Source: Coprobacter tertius
GTDB taxonomy: Bacteria > Bacteroidota > Bacteroidia > Bacteroidales > Coprobacteraceae
Length of the DNA stretch: 64,000 nucleotides
Assembly (NCBI RefSeq): GCF_024330105.1
Contig: NZ_JANDHW010000013.1
Coordinates: 1 to 64,000 of the forward strand
Direction of reading: 5' to 3'
Under the pieces are notes generated by a model. That model saw only the letters and a list, made by a program, of their open reading frames with translations. It made no database searches and was not told where the DNA came from. Shown in pieces: positions 1 through 8,598 of the stretch (position 1 is its first letter; the number at the start of each line of letters is the position of its first letter). Both the position numbers and the translations under genes were made by a program.

Positions 1-47
1 TGTGTGTGTGTTAACAATAATTCCCGAATCTCCAAATTTTCAGGCAT
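1..47 (-). CDS. possible 5' end of a protein gene leaving the window
   Basis: An ATG on the minus strand at 47-45 opens a frame that stays open to the window edge. Only about 15 codons are visible (MPENLEIRELLLTHTH), too few to name a family. The call rests mainly on a good minus-strand promoter about 120 bases upstream. It could be a chance frame. Confidence 0.3.
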   Translation of the reverse strand, partial: MPENLEIRELLLTHT

Positions 48-321
48 AAAATTTTCGGATAATTTTAGATTTCCGTTAGTAAATAAACAAGGGGAGTTCC
101 CTGTTATGCGGTAATCGCAATCGCTATTCATAAATTATTTGCCATTTAGCTGTTAATACGAGTGCGAAAGTAGTTAAATTTTAGCACTAAACAAACAATT
201 TTAATAGAAAATAGAAGTCAATATTTTAAAATACATTAATTATCCGGTCGATGTTACCTTTGGTACGCTTTTCAAGGGATCCTTCGCTCCGTTCGTGAGG
301 ACACGAGCGAAGAGAAAAAAA
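48..321. other. intergenic stretch between gldH and the left edge
   Basis: No convincing gene. It holds the leftward promoter (165-195) and, just past the gldH stop, an 8-bp inverted repeat (282-289 with 305-312, 15-base loop). That repeat has no T-tract on the minus strand, so it is only a weak candidate for the end of the gldH transcript. Confidence 0.4.
165..195 (-). promoter_or_regulatory. Bacteroidota-type promoter firing leftward
   Basis: On the minus strand a TTTG (192-195) is followed after exactly 19 bases by TACTTTCG (165-172), one mismatch from the TAnnTTTG -7 consensus. Transcription would start near 158 and run off the left edge, into the partial frame at 1-47. Confidence 0.42.
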
Positions 322-792
322 TTATTTTTCCCGACGTACGATTTTTATACCGACATCGGTAATATGAGACGTAATATCATCCCGCATTCCCTGTTGTATC
401 ATAATCGTTTGTTTTCCGCTTCCGGGAAACCTGACTCCAGACTGCAACGGAACCTCTTGCTGATACGACGCCCCCCACCCCGAGCCGTACCACTTGCCGA
501 AACGATCGGCCAAACGGCAATCGAGCGTATCGGTACGCATTATCGTATCCTGAGGATAAGTCACAAACAACCAAAGATTATTATATGCATAATCATTATT
601 ATAACGCAACAATACCGATATATCGTAAGTTGCCAGCGTATCGGTAATCTCGGGAGTAAACCGTAAAATGTTACGTTTGTCCCAACCTCTGTCGGGAATA
701 TGATTATAGGAACTAAAAACCAACCCGGTTTCGGTACAAGAAACCAGTAAAAGAACCATTATGAAAATTACGACTCCGTACTTATTCGGCAT
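322..792 (-). CDS. gldH: gliding motility lipoprotein GldH
   Basis: Predicted 156-residue lipoprotein of the GldH family, which in Flavobacterium is needed for gliding. The start at 792 gives a classical lipoprotein signal: short basic start, hydrophobic core, lipobox LVSC with the lipidated Cys at residue 19. The rest is a short beta-rich domain with the family's conserved aromatic and Arg positions (for example LLRYNNDYAYNNLWLF). The frame is open further upstream, but that part lies inside the upstream PSP1 gene and has no signal peptide. The start overlaps the end of that gene by 11 bases, which suggests translational coupling. The exact role of GldH in Bacteroidales that do not glide is not established; a supporting role for the T9SS or outer membrane is inference. 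Confidence 0.85.
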   Translation of the reverse strand: MPNKYGVVIFIMVLLLVSCTETGLVFSSYNHIPDRGWDKRNILRFTPEITDTLATYDISVLLRYNNDYAYNNLWLFVTYPQDTIMRTDTLDCRLADRFGKWYGSGWGASYQQEVPLQSGVRFPGSGKQTIMIQQGMRDDITSHITDVGIKIVRREK

Positions 793-2104
793 TTTTCCCC
801 GGTGTCGTTCTATCCTGTTGCTTTTCATTCCCATTTTTCCCTTGCTGATTGGGTTTATTTTGCGAAGATGAACGATTACCGGACTTTCCCGGTCGGTTCC
901 CGTTCTGCTTTTGCCCGTTATTATCTTTACGAGGCTTAGATTGTTGCCCGTTTTCTCCCGCATTTTCCAGTTTCCCATTGCTATTCGCAATGCCAGTAAC
1001 CTGCGGTTTTTTCTTTCTCTTATTATTCGACTTTTTCTTGGCTTTATCGAATCGGGTAAGACTATCCTGCCCTACGACGTCTTCAAATTCTTTACGAACA
1101 GGTTCTTTCTCGATTTCTTCTTCGAGCCTATCGGGCTTTATTCCCTTTTTATTCATCGCCATTACGTCGAATACCCTGTCGGCATCGAGCGTTACCAAAT
1201 TGGCAGCAATCTCTTTGCTGGTAGAATAGGTCATCTGGCGTTTAAATATATCTGTCTTAAAATGATAATAAGTACTATCTTTGGTTTCGAGAGGAACCTC
1301 TTTAGAAGGCAGTCTTTTCTGTCCTTCGACATAAGCATCTACCTCGTAGTTAAGGCAGCATTTCAATTTAGCGCATTGCCCGGCCAGTTTCTGAGGATTC
1401 AATGATATATCCTGATAGCGTGCCGCACTCGTAGCTACCGAAACAAAATTAGTCATCCAGCTCGAACAGCATAACTGCCGGCCACAAGGGCCTATACCTC
1501 CGATACGACCGGCCTCCTGCCGGGCACCGATCTGTTTCATTTCGATACGCACCCTGAATGCTTCGGCCAATACCTTAATCAACTGACGAAAATCGACGCG
1601 GTCATCCGCTATATAATAAAAAATAGCTTTATTTCCGTCACCCTGATACTCGACATCACCGATTTTCATATTCAATTTCAGATCTTCGGCGATCTTACGG
1701 GCACGTAACATCGTACTGTGTTCTTTCGCTTTGGCTTCTTCGTATTTCTCGAGATCGTTCGGTTTCGCTTTCCGATATACTCTTTTCAGATCGGGATTAT
1801 CGGGTTTTATCCCGTTTTTTTTCATTTGCAATAACACCAGCCGTCCGGTAAGGGTAACCTCACCGATATCATGACCGGGATTGCCTTCTACCGCTACGAT
1901 ATCACCTTTCTCCAGTTTTATATGGGTAGAGTTTTTATAATATCCCTTCCGGGTATTTTTAAACTGCACTTCAACCATTTCGGTATCGTTATGCGATTCG
2001 GGCAAATCAGCCAACCAATCGTAACAATGCAATTTATTAGGCTGCTTTTTACAACAGCATGTTTTCTTCGGGATATTATTATTGTTGTCAGACGTATTGT
2101 CCAT
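782..2104 (-). CDS. PSP1 domain (RicT/YaaT-like) protein
   Basis: 440 residues. The central PSP1 domain (about residues 70-290) carries the family's Cys-rich signature: GGIGPCGRQLCCSSW, then CAKLKCCLNYE. In Bacillus the homologue RicT (YaaT) forms an Fe-S protein complex that acts with RNase Y in mRNA processing. Here the gene lies directly downstream of rny on the same strand, a context that fits an RNA-processing role. The N-terminus has an extra Cys cluster (CCCKKQ). The C-terminal 100 residues are a low-complexity K/N/Q/G-rich tail, probably disordered. The ATG at 2104 has GGAGAAT 7 bases upstream and gives the expected N-terminus; a longer frame to 2149 is less likely. gldH overlaps the 3' end. 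Confidence 0.85.
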   Translation of the reverse strand: MDNTSDNNNNIPKKTCCCKKQPNKLHCYDWLADLPESHNDTEMVEVQFKNTRKGYYKNSTHIKLEKGDIVAVEGNPGHDIGEVTLTGRLVLLQMKKNGIKPDNPDLKRVYRKAKPNDLEKYEEAKAKEHSTMLRARKIAEDLKLNMKIGDVEYQGDGNKAIFYYIADDRVDFRQLIKVLAEAFRVRIEMKQIGARQEAGRIGGIGPCGRQLCCSSWMTNFVSVATSAARYQDISLNPQKLAGQCAKLKCCLNYEVDAYVEGQKRLPSKEVPLETKDSTYYHFKTDIFKRQMTYSTSKEIAANLVTLDADRVFDVMAMNKKGIKPDRLEEEIEKEPVRKEFEDVVGQDSLTRFDKAKKKSNNKRKKKPQVTGIANSNGKLENAGENGQQSKPRKDNNGQKQNGNRPGKSGNRSSSQNKPNQQGKNGNEKQQDRTTPGKNAE

Positions 2105-2221
2105 ATAATCGATTCTCCGTATTAAAATTGACAACCACGAACCGCACACAACAAATCATCGGGTGGAGTTCGTGGTCGAAATGTATTTATAATCTGTTCC
2201 CAGGGATACTACTTCTCCGTT

Positions 2222-3763
2222 TTATTTGGCGAAGCTCACCGCACGGGTTTCACGAATCACCGTAATTTTTACCTGTCCAGGATAAGTCATCTCATCCTGT
2301 ATACGTTTGGCGATTTCGGTCGAAAGATTTTCGGTTTCGGCATCACCGATCTTATCGGCACCCACGATCACTCTCAATTCCCGGCCGGCCTGTATAGCAT
2401 ACGTTTTAAGCACACCGGGATAAGAAAGGGCCAACTGCTCGAGATCGTTCAACCGTTTGATATACGCTTCTACAATTTCGCGGCGGGCACCCGGACGAGC
2501 TCCTGAAATCGCATCGCAAACCTGAACGATAGGCGCCAACAGGCTGGTCATTTCGGTTTCATCGTGATGAGCTCCGATCGCATTGCAAATATCGGGTTTT
2601 TCCTTATATTTCTCTGCCAGTTTCATACCCAATAAAGCATGTGGCAATTCCGGTTCTTCATCGGGGACTTTTCCTATATCGTGTAAAAGCCCGGCCCGTT
2701 TCGCTTTTTTCGGATTCAATCCTAACTCACTCGCCATTATAGCGCATAAATTAGCCGTTTCCCGAGAGTGCTGCAAAAGATTCTGCCCGTAAGAAGAACG
2801 GTATTTCATTTTACCCACTAATCTTATAAGTTCGGGATGTAACCCGTGAATACCTAAATCTATCGCCGTACGCTTTCCGGTTTCGATAATCTCTTCTTCA
2901 ATTTGTTTACGCACCTTAGTCACCACCTCTTCGATACGCGCCGGATGTATACGGCCATCGGTTACCAACTGATGTAATGCCAAACGCGCGATTTCACGAC
3001 GTACCGGATCGAATGCCGATAATACGATGGCTTCGGGTGTATCATCTACAATAATCTCTACCCCGGTAGCGGCTTCGAGAGCACGTATATTACGGCCTTC
3101 ACGTCCGATAATACGTCCTTTTATTTCATCCGAATCGATGTGGAACACTGTAACCGAATTCTCGATCGCTGTTTCGGTAGCGACCCGTTGAATACTCTGT
3201 ATCACAATGCGCTTAGCTTCTTTGTTTGCAGTAAGCTTGGCATCGTCCATAATATCGTTTATATATGAAGCAGCTTGTGTTTTAGCTTCTTCTTTCAACG
3301 ATTCGATGAGTTTTTCTTTAGCTTCCTCAGCCGAAAGGCCTGAAAGATGTTCAAGTTTTTCAACTTCGGTTTTATGCAATTTTTCAAGTTCCTGTTTTTT
3401 CTTATCCACAACTTCTATCTGAGCATCGAGATTTGCCCTTACAGCATCGGCTTCCGCTTTTTTACGCTGTAACTCTTGCTGTTGCTGATTTAACTGCAGC
3501 TCACGTTGTTTCGCTTTTGCCTCTGCCGACTGCAATTTAGCATTGCGTGCATTAGCCTGTTTTTCTAAATCAGCCTTGAGGTGTAGAAATTTCTCCTTCA
3601 CCTCAAGCATTTTATTCTTCTTAATTACTTCGGCTTCTTTGCCGGCTTCTTCAATAATCGAGTTCACTCTTGCCTTCAGCAGGGTTTTATATATAAGGAG
3701 TACAATTCCCCCACCCAGCAACAAACAACCGATCCCAACTCCGATCAATAGTATGTAATCCAT
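2222..3763 (-). CDS. rny: ribonuclease Y
   Basis: Membrane-anchored endoribonuclease that starts mRNA decay. 513 residues, the usual length. Domains in order: N-terminal transmembrane helix (about residues 3-25); long charged coiled coil (about 30-200); KH RNA-binding domain with the [15 protein letters not shown] loop (about 215-235); HD phosphohydrolase domain with the metal-binding His-Asp pair in GLLHDIGK (about 365-372). zapA and its partner lie upstream on the same strand, and a candidate terminator separates them from rny. The PSP1/RicT-like gene follows after 117 bases. Confidence 0.97.
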   Translation of the reverse strand: MDYILLIGVGIGCLLLGGGIVLLIYKTLLKARVNSIIEEAGKEAEVIKKNKMLEVKEKFLHLKADLEKQANARNAKLQSAEAKAKQRELQLNQQQQELQRKKAEADAVRANLDAQIEVVDKKKQELEKLHKTEVEKLEHLSGLSAEEAKEKLIESLKEEAKTQAASYINDIMDDAKLTANKEAKRIVIQSIQRVATETAIENSVTVFHIDSDEIKGRIIGREGRNIRALEAATGVEIIVDDTPEAIVLSAFDPVRREIARLALHQLVTDGRIHPARIEEVVTKVRKQIEEEIIETGKRTAIDLGIHGLHPELIRLVGKMKYRSSYGQNLLQHSRETANLCAIMASELGLNPKKAKRAGLLHDIGKVPDEEPELPHALLGMKLAEKYKEKPDICNAIGAHHDETEMTSLLAPIVQVCDAISGARPGARREIVEAYIKRLNDLEQLALSYPGVLKTYAIQAGRELRVIVGADKIGDAETENLSTEIAKRIQDEMTYPGQVKITVIRETRAVSFAK

Positions 3764-3784
3764 TTGTTCTTATTTAATAATTAT

Positions 3785-3829
3785 AAAAAAGCACTACAAA
3801 CAAGGTTATAATAACCCTTGTTGCAGTGC
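3785..3829 (-). terminator. intrinsic terminator or attenuator between zapA and rny
   Basis: Imperfect inverted repeat 3791-3829 (arms about 17 bases with one bulge on each side) followed on the minus strand by six T (3785-3790). It sits after zapA and 22 bases before the rny start, so it could end the zapA transcript or let only part of the readthrough reach rny. Confidence 0.65.
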
Positions 3830-3866
3830 AGGAATCTGTTTCTCAAAAATATTTATGTTCTAAAAT

Positions 3867-4166
3867 CTACTCTTCCTTCAAATAGCGTTCCAATTCCTCA
3901 TCCAGTTCCCGAATCGTTTGGGACAACACATCCACATCGCGGGATTCTTTTATTTTCAGATAGGCATACGACAATTCCAATGCTGTCATACAAAGAAAAT
4001 CCTGTAAGGTCTTCTTTTTATCAGCGCCCAAGCGCTCCGAGTAATTTGCCAGCTTTACATCTATCAGTTTCGCAGCCTTACGAATCAGCTCCTCATCACT
4101 CCGATTTATAATCAGCGGATAAGAACTCCCGGCTATTTTCAAATTAATTGTAAACTTATCGTTCAT
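3867..4166 (-). CDS. zapA: cell division protein ZapA
   Basis: 99-residue FtsZ-associated protein, typical of ZapA in length and layout. The N-terminal beta-hairpin domain (FTINLKIAGSSYPLII) is followed by a helix with the conserved EELIRKAAKLID segment and a C-terminal coiled coil (about residues 65-97). ZapA tetramers cross-link FtsZ filaments at mid-cell. The start is 5 bases after the stop of the small coiled-coil gene upstream, so the two are surely one transcript. A terminator-like hairpin follows. Confidence 0.93.
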   Translation of the reverse strand: MNDKFTINLKIAGSSYPLIINRSDEELIRKAAKLIDVKLANYSERLGADKKKTLQDFLCMTALELSYAYLKIKESRDVDVLSQTIRELDEELERYLKEE

Positions 4167-4171
4167 AGCAT

Positions 4172-4465
4172 CTATTCATTTAATAAAGAGATGCATTTAT
4201 CGATTTCCCGCACTATTTTGTTAAACCTGTTACGAGCCTCTTTTACATCGGGTGCGCCCAATGCGATGCCTTTTGCCGTTTTCAGATTCAGATATTTGAT
4301 ATTTATTTCTTCCTTATCTTTGTGAAGAGCGGCTTTTTCCTCCTCCAATTGCGCGATACGATCCTCCAGCGCTCTCATTTTCTCCTTCAGAACATTATTC
4401 CGCCTTATGAGTTCTTTTATCTTAGCGCTTAATGCTCCCAGCAGCAATTTCGGATTGTCAGCCAT
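4172..4465 (-). CDS. small coiled-coil protein in operon with zapA
   Basis: 97 residues, almost entirely one heptad-rich helix (about residues 15-70: KIKELIRRNNVLKEKMRALE and on) followed by a short charged helical tail. No signal peptide or membrane segment. It is the first gene of a two-gene unit with zapA (5-base gap). Small coiled-coil proteins that work with ZapA exist (ZapB in enterobacteria), and this one is similar in size and shape, but I see no sequence signature that proves ZapB homology. A role in division-ring assembly is inferred from context only. Confidence 0.8.
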   Translation of the reverse strand: MADNPKLLLGALSAKIKELIRRNNVLKEKMRALEDRIAQLEEEKAALHKDKEEINIKYLNLKTAKGIALGAPDVKEARNRFNKIVREIDKCISLLNE

Positions 4466-4483
4466 TTTATATCAAATTCTACA

Positions 4484-4491
4484 CAAATATA
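4484..4491 (-). promoter_or_regulatory. -7 element upstream of the coiled-coil/zapA unit
   Basis: TATATTTG on the minus strand, matching TAnnTTTG, 18 bases upstream of the start codon at 4465. No exact TTTG box is seen at the expected distance upstream. Confidence 0.5.
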
Positions 4492-4547
4492 GAGATTATG
4501 ATCGAATATTAAAAGATATCGGTCAATATTTTAACGACTCTTTCAAA

Positions 4548-4605
4548 AAAAGATAGAAATACAACCGGCCGAACTTGTAACCGGCCGGTTGTATTTCTAT
4601 CTTTT
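4548..4605 (-). terminator. strong intrinsic terminator of pulA
   Basis: Perfect 23-bp inverted repeat (4548-4570 with 4583-4605, 12-base loop) with a GC-rich top (CCGGCC). On the minus strand the 3' arm runs into TTTTTTT. The pulA stop codon (4597-4599) lies inside the stem. The long arms end in A/T runs on both sides, so it could also block transcription coming from the left. Confidence 0.9.
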
Positions 4606-6609
4606 CAGAATAAGAGCGCTCGAATACGGAACTTCTACACTTCCTCCCTTTACGGTTCCCATACCTGCCTCATTTATAACACCGTCTTTAACGACTACCG
4701 TCCAATTGCCTTCGGGGATATTCACTTTACGAGATATACTGTCGCCATTGAATATAACCAGTATTTCACGCCAGGAATCTCCGTTAGCATGTTCTCCCAG
4801 CATATAGGCTATGACACCGGGTGACGTATCGAGAAAATGCAAATGCGAACGTATTCCCTCGCTTGTAGGAATTCGAAAAGCGGGATGGTTTTTTCGCAAT
4901 GCGATAAGGCCCTGGTAATAATTAAACAAATCACGGTAACGGGTTTTGTTCTCCCAATCGATCGCATTAACAGAATCGGGTGACTGATAAGAATTATGTA
5001 CCCCTTTTTTAGTCCGGAATATTTCCTCTCCATTAAATATAAACGGGACTCCCTGCGAAGTAAATACAATCGTCTGTGCAAGCTTATCGAGTCTGATAAG
5101 GTCTTGTTCGGCCATCTCGGGATTAGAAGCTTTTAATTTATCGACCAAACAAAGATCGTCATGACTCGACACATAATTGATCGATTGCGCAGGGGTAAGA
5201 GCATACGGCGCATCCGAATAATTTACATTGTGGTAATTTATCTCCGGATGATTTGTAGCTCCCACGATCCCGAATTTTACACTTTCTTCAAGCCCTTTTA
5301 CCCCCGATACAAATCCCTGCGAAGCCCCATCGCTGTAATGTCCTTTTACTGCATCACGCAAATCATCGTTAAATACTGCGATACCGGGCATCTTCGGAGC
5401 ATTGGCTTTTAGTGCCCTTTTCTCCGCAGGATATGGAGAATCGGCAGCAGCCCATCCTTCCCCGTACACAAAAATAGTAGGATCTATTTTATTCAGTTCT
5501 TTCCTGACTTGGTTCATCGTCTCGATATCGTGTATACCCATCAGGTCGAAGCGGAAACCGTCGACATGGTATTCGTTCACCCAATACTTTACCGATTCTA
5601 CGATATACCGTCGCATCATTTCGCGTTCCGAAGCCGTTTCATTCCCACAAGCCGACGCATCGGAATATCCCCCCTCGGCATTATGACGATAATAATAACC
5701 CGGCGCCGTCAGATTGAAGTTAGAATTTTCAGTTGTATATGTATGGTTATAAACGACATCCATAATAACCCGAATTCCGTTATCATGAAGCGCCTTTATC
5801 ATTTGCTTCATTTCTTTGATACGGGTTTCGGGGGTAAAAGGATCAGTTGAATACGAACCTTCAGGAACATTATAATTTTTCGGATCGTATCCCCAGTTAT
5901 ATTTATTCTCCGATAGACGAGTCTCATCGATCGAACCGAAATCATAGGAAGGCAATAAATGCACATGCGTTACCCCTAATTCTTTCAAATGATCGATACC
6001 GGTTTTCTGCCCCGACGGCGAACGCGTTCCCGTTTCAGTAAGCGATAAAAATTTACCGCGATTGTTTATCCCCGATGTCGAATCGACAGAAAAATCACGA
6101 TAATGCATTTCGTACAGGATAATATCATTAAAGTTTTTCAACGGTGGACGAACATCGTTTTCCCAACCTTCAGGATTAGTCTTGTTCATATCTACGATAG
6201 CCGCCCGATCTCCGTTTACCCCAACAGCCTTAGCCCATATGCCGGGGGTCTCTGGTAGCCATTTACCATCGTGATGAATCCGAAAAGTATAGAATTTTCC
6301 ATACAATTTCCCATTTTGAGAAGCCCTCCACGGTTCTACGGGCGATTTCCTCGACATAGCCAGCACCTGCACGGGTTTTCCGCCTTGCCCCTGATCATAA
6401 ATCAACAACTCAGCCGCATCGGCAGAAGGAGCCCATAGGGCAAACCGGGTTTCATCTTCCATTATCGTCACACCCAAATCAGCTCCTTTATAAGCAGGAT
6501 AATCATCATACGGAGTCGAACCGACCACCGTGCTTTTTTTTCGGCATCCCGAAAAAGATATAATAAATCCCAAAATCGACAAAAAAGACAATAAAATGTA
6601 TCGTTTCAT
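4597..6609 (-). CDS. pulA: type I pullulanase, lipoprotein (GH13)
   Basis: Debranching enzyme that cleaves alpha-1,6 bonds of pullulan, amylopectin or glycogen. 670 residues: lipoprotein signal with lipobox FSGC (Cys 22), an N-terminal beta-sandwich (CBM48-like, about 40-150), then the GH13 barrel. The signature YNWGYDP of type I pullulanases is at 237-243. Catalytic residues by family alignment: nucleophile Asp355 in GFRFDLMG, acid/base Glu384 in VYGEGW, and the SSHDD motif near 481-485 with the third carboxylate. Lipidation points to a surface or periplasmic location. It stands alone: no SusC/SusD pair or regulator is next to it. A -7 element lies about 70 bases upstream and a strong terminator at the end. 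Confidence 0.93.
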   Translation of the reverse strand: MKRYILLSFLSILGFIISFSGCRKKSTVVGSTPYDDYPAYKGADLGVTIMEDETRFALWAPSADAAELLIYDQGQGGKPVQVLAMSRKSPVEPWRASQNGKLYGKFYTFRIHHDGKWLPETPGIWAKAVGVNGDRAAIVDMNKTNPEGWENDVRPPLKNFNDIILYEMHYRDFSVDSTSGINNRGKFLSLTETGTRSPSGQKTGIDHLKELGVTHVHLLPSYDFGSIDETRLSENKYNWGYDPKNYNVPEGSYSTDPFTPETRIKEMKQMIKALHDNGIRVIMDVVYNHTYTTENSNFNLTAPGYYYRHNAEGGYSDASACGNETASEREMMRRYIVESVKYWVNEYHVDGFRFDLMGIHDIETMNQVRKELNKIDPTIFVYGEGWAAADSPYPAEKRALKANAPKMPGIAVFNDDLRDAVKGHYSDGASQGFVSGVKGLEESVKFGIVGATNHPEINYHNVNYSDAPYALTPAQSINYVSSHDDLCLVDKLKASNPEMAEQDLIRLDKLAQTIVFTSQGVPFIFNGEEIFRTKKGVHNSYQSPDSVNAIDWENKTRYRDLFNYYQGLIALRKNHPAFRIPTSEGIRSHLHFLDTSPGVIAYMLGEHANGDSWREILVIFNGDSISRKVNIPEGNWTVVVKDGVINEAGMGTVKGGSVEVPYSSALILKR

Positions 6610-6678
6610 AAATCTCCTTTACAATAAATAAAAAATTAATTCATTCACATTTTTATACATAAACTACACATATACAGA

Positions 6679-6686
6679 CAAATATA
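6679..6686 (-). promoter_or_regulatory. -7 element upstream of pulA
   Basis: TATATTTG on the minus strand, 69 bases upstream of the pulA start. No TTTG box is recognised at 19-21 bases, so the promoter may be weak or activator-dependent. Confidence 0.45.
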
Positions 6687-6821
6687 GAAAATATAAATTC
6701 ACGTAGATTAATACAGTCCTTGTATATAACAAAATTTGAACGGTTTTAGTTACTATTTCGATTTTTGAAGAAATAAGATACATAAAACTTAAAAATTACG
6801 TATTCACATCTTTTTGCTTTG

Positions 6822-6829
6822 TATATTTG
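6822..6829 (+). promoter_or_regulatory. -7 element of the radical SAM gene
   Basis: TATATTTG followed by C, matching TAnnTTTG. A start site near 6835 lies upstream of the ATG at 6859 but downstream of an earlier in-frame codon at 6814. It therefore supports 6859 as the real start. Confidence 0.55.
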
Positions 6830-6858
6830 CAAATAAACGAAAGGACACAACTTCGACA

Positions 6859-8496
6859 ATGAAAATTTTATGGATCGACCTGAACAGCTCTTATGCCCAT
6901 GCGTCTCTTGCTTTACCCGCTTTACATGCGCAAGTAAAAAAACGCAACGACATAGAATGGCATATCATATCAGCCACAATTAACGATACCCCCGGAACCG
7001 TCACGGCAGAAGCCTCCCGATGCAGTCCCGATATCATTGCGTCAACAGCATGGATATTTAACCGTGAAATGTTATTACACATCATATCACGACTGAAAGT
7101 TCTTTTTCCGGAAAGCACTGTAATACTGGGTGGACCAGAATTTTTGGGAGATAACAGTCTCTTCCTGCGTTTTTCACCTTACGTCGATTGTGTTTTCAGA
7201 GGAGAAGGAGAAGAAGAATTCCCCCATTGGTTAAATTACTGGAACGACCGCTCGAATTGGAATTCAATAAAAGGTTTATGTTATATAAACGATAACGGAG
7301 AATATATCGATAACGGAATTGCTCGCGTAAATGAGTTCGAAAAATTGATTGTACCTGAAAAAAGTCCTTTTTTCAACTGGAATAAACCCTTCGTTCAGTT
7401 GGAAACCACCCGAGGCTGTTTCAATACTTGCACCTTTTGCGTAAGCGGCAGCGAAAAACCGGTACGCACCCTGGAGATATCCACATTACGCGAACGGATC
7501 GAAAACATCAGCCACCACGGTATACGCGACATCAGAATTCTCGACAGAACATTTAATTACAACACAACCAGGGCACAAGCTCTATTATCACTTTTTACAG
7601 AATTTGCAGGAAAAATGAGATTCCATCTCGAAATACATCCCGGTTTGTTGAACGATGGTTTAAAACAACAATTGGAAACTTTGCCCGATAATCTGTTACA
7701 TCTCGAAGCGGGCATACAAAGTCTTCGCCAAGAAGTTCTCGATGCATGCCACAGAAAAGGTGACGTACAAAAATCTCTCGAAGGGTTGCGCTTTCTATGC
7801 AGCCTAACCAATATGGAAACCCATGCTGACCTTATCGCCGGATTACCGTTTTATCACATATATCAAATCTTCGAAGATATACATACGCTCGCACATTATA
7901 ATGCCGGAGAAATTCAACTCGAACTATTGAAATTACTGCCGGGAACCGAAATGAGACGAAAAGCTGCCGAACTGGGAATATACTACTCACCTCTTCCTCC
8001 CTACGAAGTTCTTAAAACAAACGATATCACACCCGAAGAATTACAACAGGCTCGACGGTTATCCCGATTACTCGACGGTTACTATAACGGATCTCCTTGG
8101 AGAGAAATAACCAGACAGCTTATATTATCCGAGTCTGGCTTTCTGAAAGAATTTCTCGATTTTCTTACCGATACTGAAGTAATAGAAAAACCATTGAGCA
8201 CCGAAAAACGAGGAATGCTGCTGTATGATTTTTGCAAAATAAAACTACCCCAACGTTTACACGAGATCTCCATTGCATGGATTTCGAACGGAATGTCGAT
8301 AAAAAAAGAACCCGCATTCGGTATCAGAACCAAAGGAATTCGAGCTCCCCAAAAATGGATCATAAAAAAAGGGAGCTACCATACTTCGATGAAACTATAC
8401 TTATTGCCCGGGAAAGATACAGATACTTGGTTCGGATATCTACCGGACAAAAAAATAGCTGTTCCCGACATGATAGCGTTAAGCATTTCGAAATAA
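6859..8496 (+). CDS. B12-binding domain radical SAM protein (DUF4080 type)
   Basis: 545 residues. An N-terminal cobalamin-binding-like Rossmann fold (about 1-140, ending in the GGPEF and RGEGEEEF motifs typical of this class) precedes a radical SAM barrel with the cluster motif CxxxCxxC at Cys187, Cys191 and Cys194 (CFNTCTFC). The C-terminal 150 residues match what I know as the DUF4080 extension. Such proteins share the architecture of BchE/methyltransferase-type radical SAM enzymes, but the substrate of this branch is unknown. It has its own promoter element and is followed by the separately promoted Crp/Fnr gene. No cobalamin riboswitch is visible upstream. Confidence 0.85.
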   Translation: MKILWIDLNSSYAHASLALPALHAQVKKRNDIEWHIISATINDTPGTVTAEASRCSPDIIASTAWIFNREMLLHIISRLKVLFPESTVILGGPEFLGDNSLFLRFSPYVDCVFRGEGEEEFPHWLNYWNDRSNWNSIKGLCYINDNGEYIDNGIARVNEFEKLIVPEKSPFFNWNKPFVQLETTRGCFNTCTFCVSGSEKPVRTLEISTLRERIENISHHGIRDIRILDRTFNYNTTRAQALLSLFTEFAGKMRFHLEIHPGLLNDGLKQQLETLPDNLLHLEAGIQSLRQEVLDACHRKGDVQKSLEGLRFLCSLTNMETHADLIAGLPFYHIYQIFEDIHTLAHYNAGEIQLELLKLLPGTEMRRKAAELGIYYSPLPPYEVLKTNDITPEELQQARRLSRLLDGYYNGSPWREITRQLILSESGFLKEFLDFLTDTEVIEKPLSTEKRGMLLYDFCKIKLPQRLHEISIAWISNGMSIKKEPAFGIRTKGIRAPQKWIIKKGSYHTSMKLYLLPGKDTDTWFGYLPDKKIAVPDMIALSISK

Positions 8497-8567
8497 AAAG
8501 TGTCTGATTTTTTCTCAAAAAAACAGAAAAATTGCATTTGAAACCATCCGGTGTCGCAAGGATTCAT

Positions 8568-8575
8568 TACATTTG
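8568..8575 (+). promoter_or_regulatory. -7 element of the Crp/Fnr gene
   Basis: TACATTTG, matching TAnnTTTG, 23 bases before the ATG at 8599. A TTTG at 8537-8540 is too far upstream (27-base spacer) to count as a standard -33 box. Confidence 0.5.
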
Positions 8576-8598
8576 TTCAGAATATTAAGTATAAGTGA

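Noticed and set aside
1-12. TG dinucleotide repeat at the very left edge
   Set aside because: Only five repeats, cut by the window edge, and within the putative partial coding frame on the minus strand; not a meaningful microsatellite.
282-312. Inverted repeat after gldH and a similar string near 21331-21350
   Set aside because: They share CTTCGCTC-like bases, but the second copy lacks the right arm; no repeat family is supported and there is no T-tract for a terminator.
3764-3866. 6S RNA between zapA and rny
   Set aside because: 6S RNA is often near zapA, but the gap is only 103 bases and holds a single terminator-like hairpin, too short for the 180-200 base fold.
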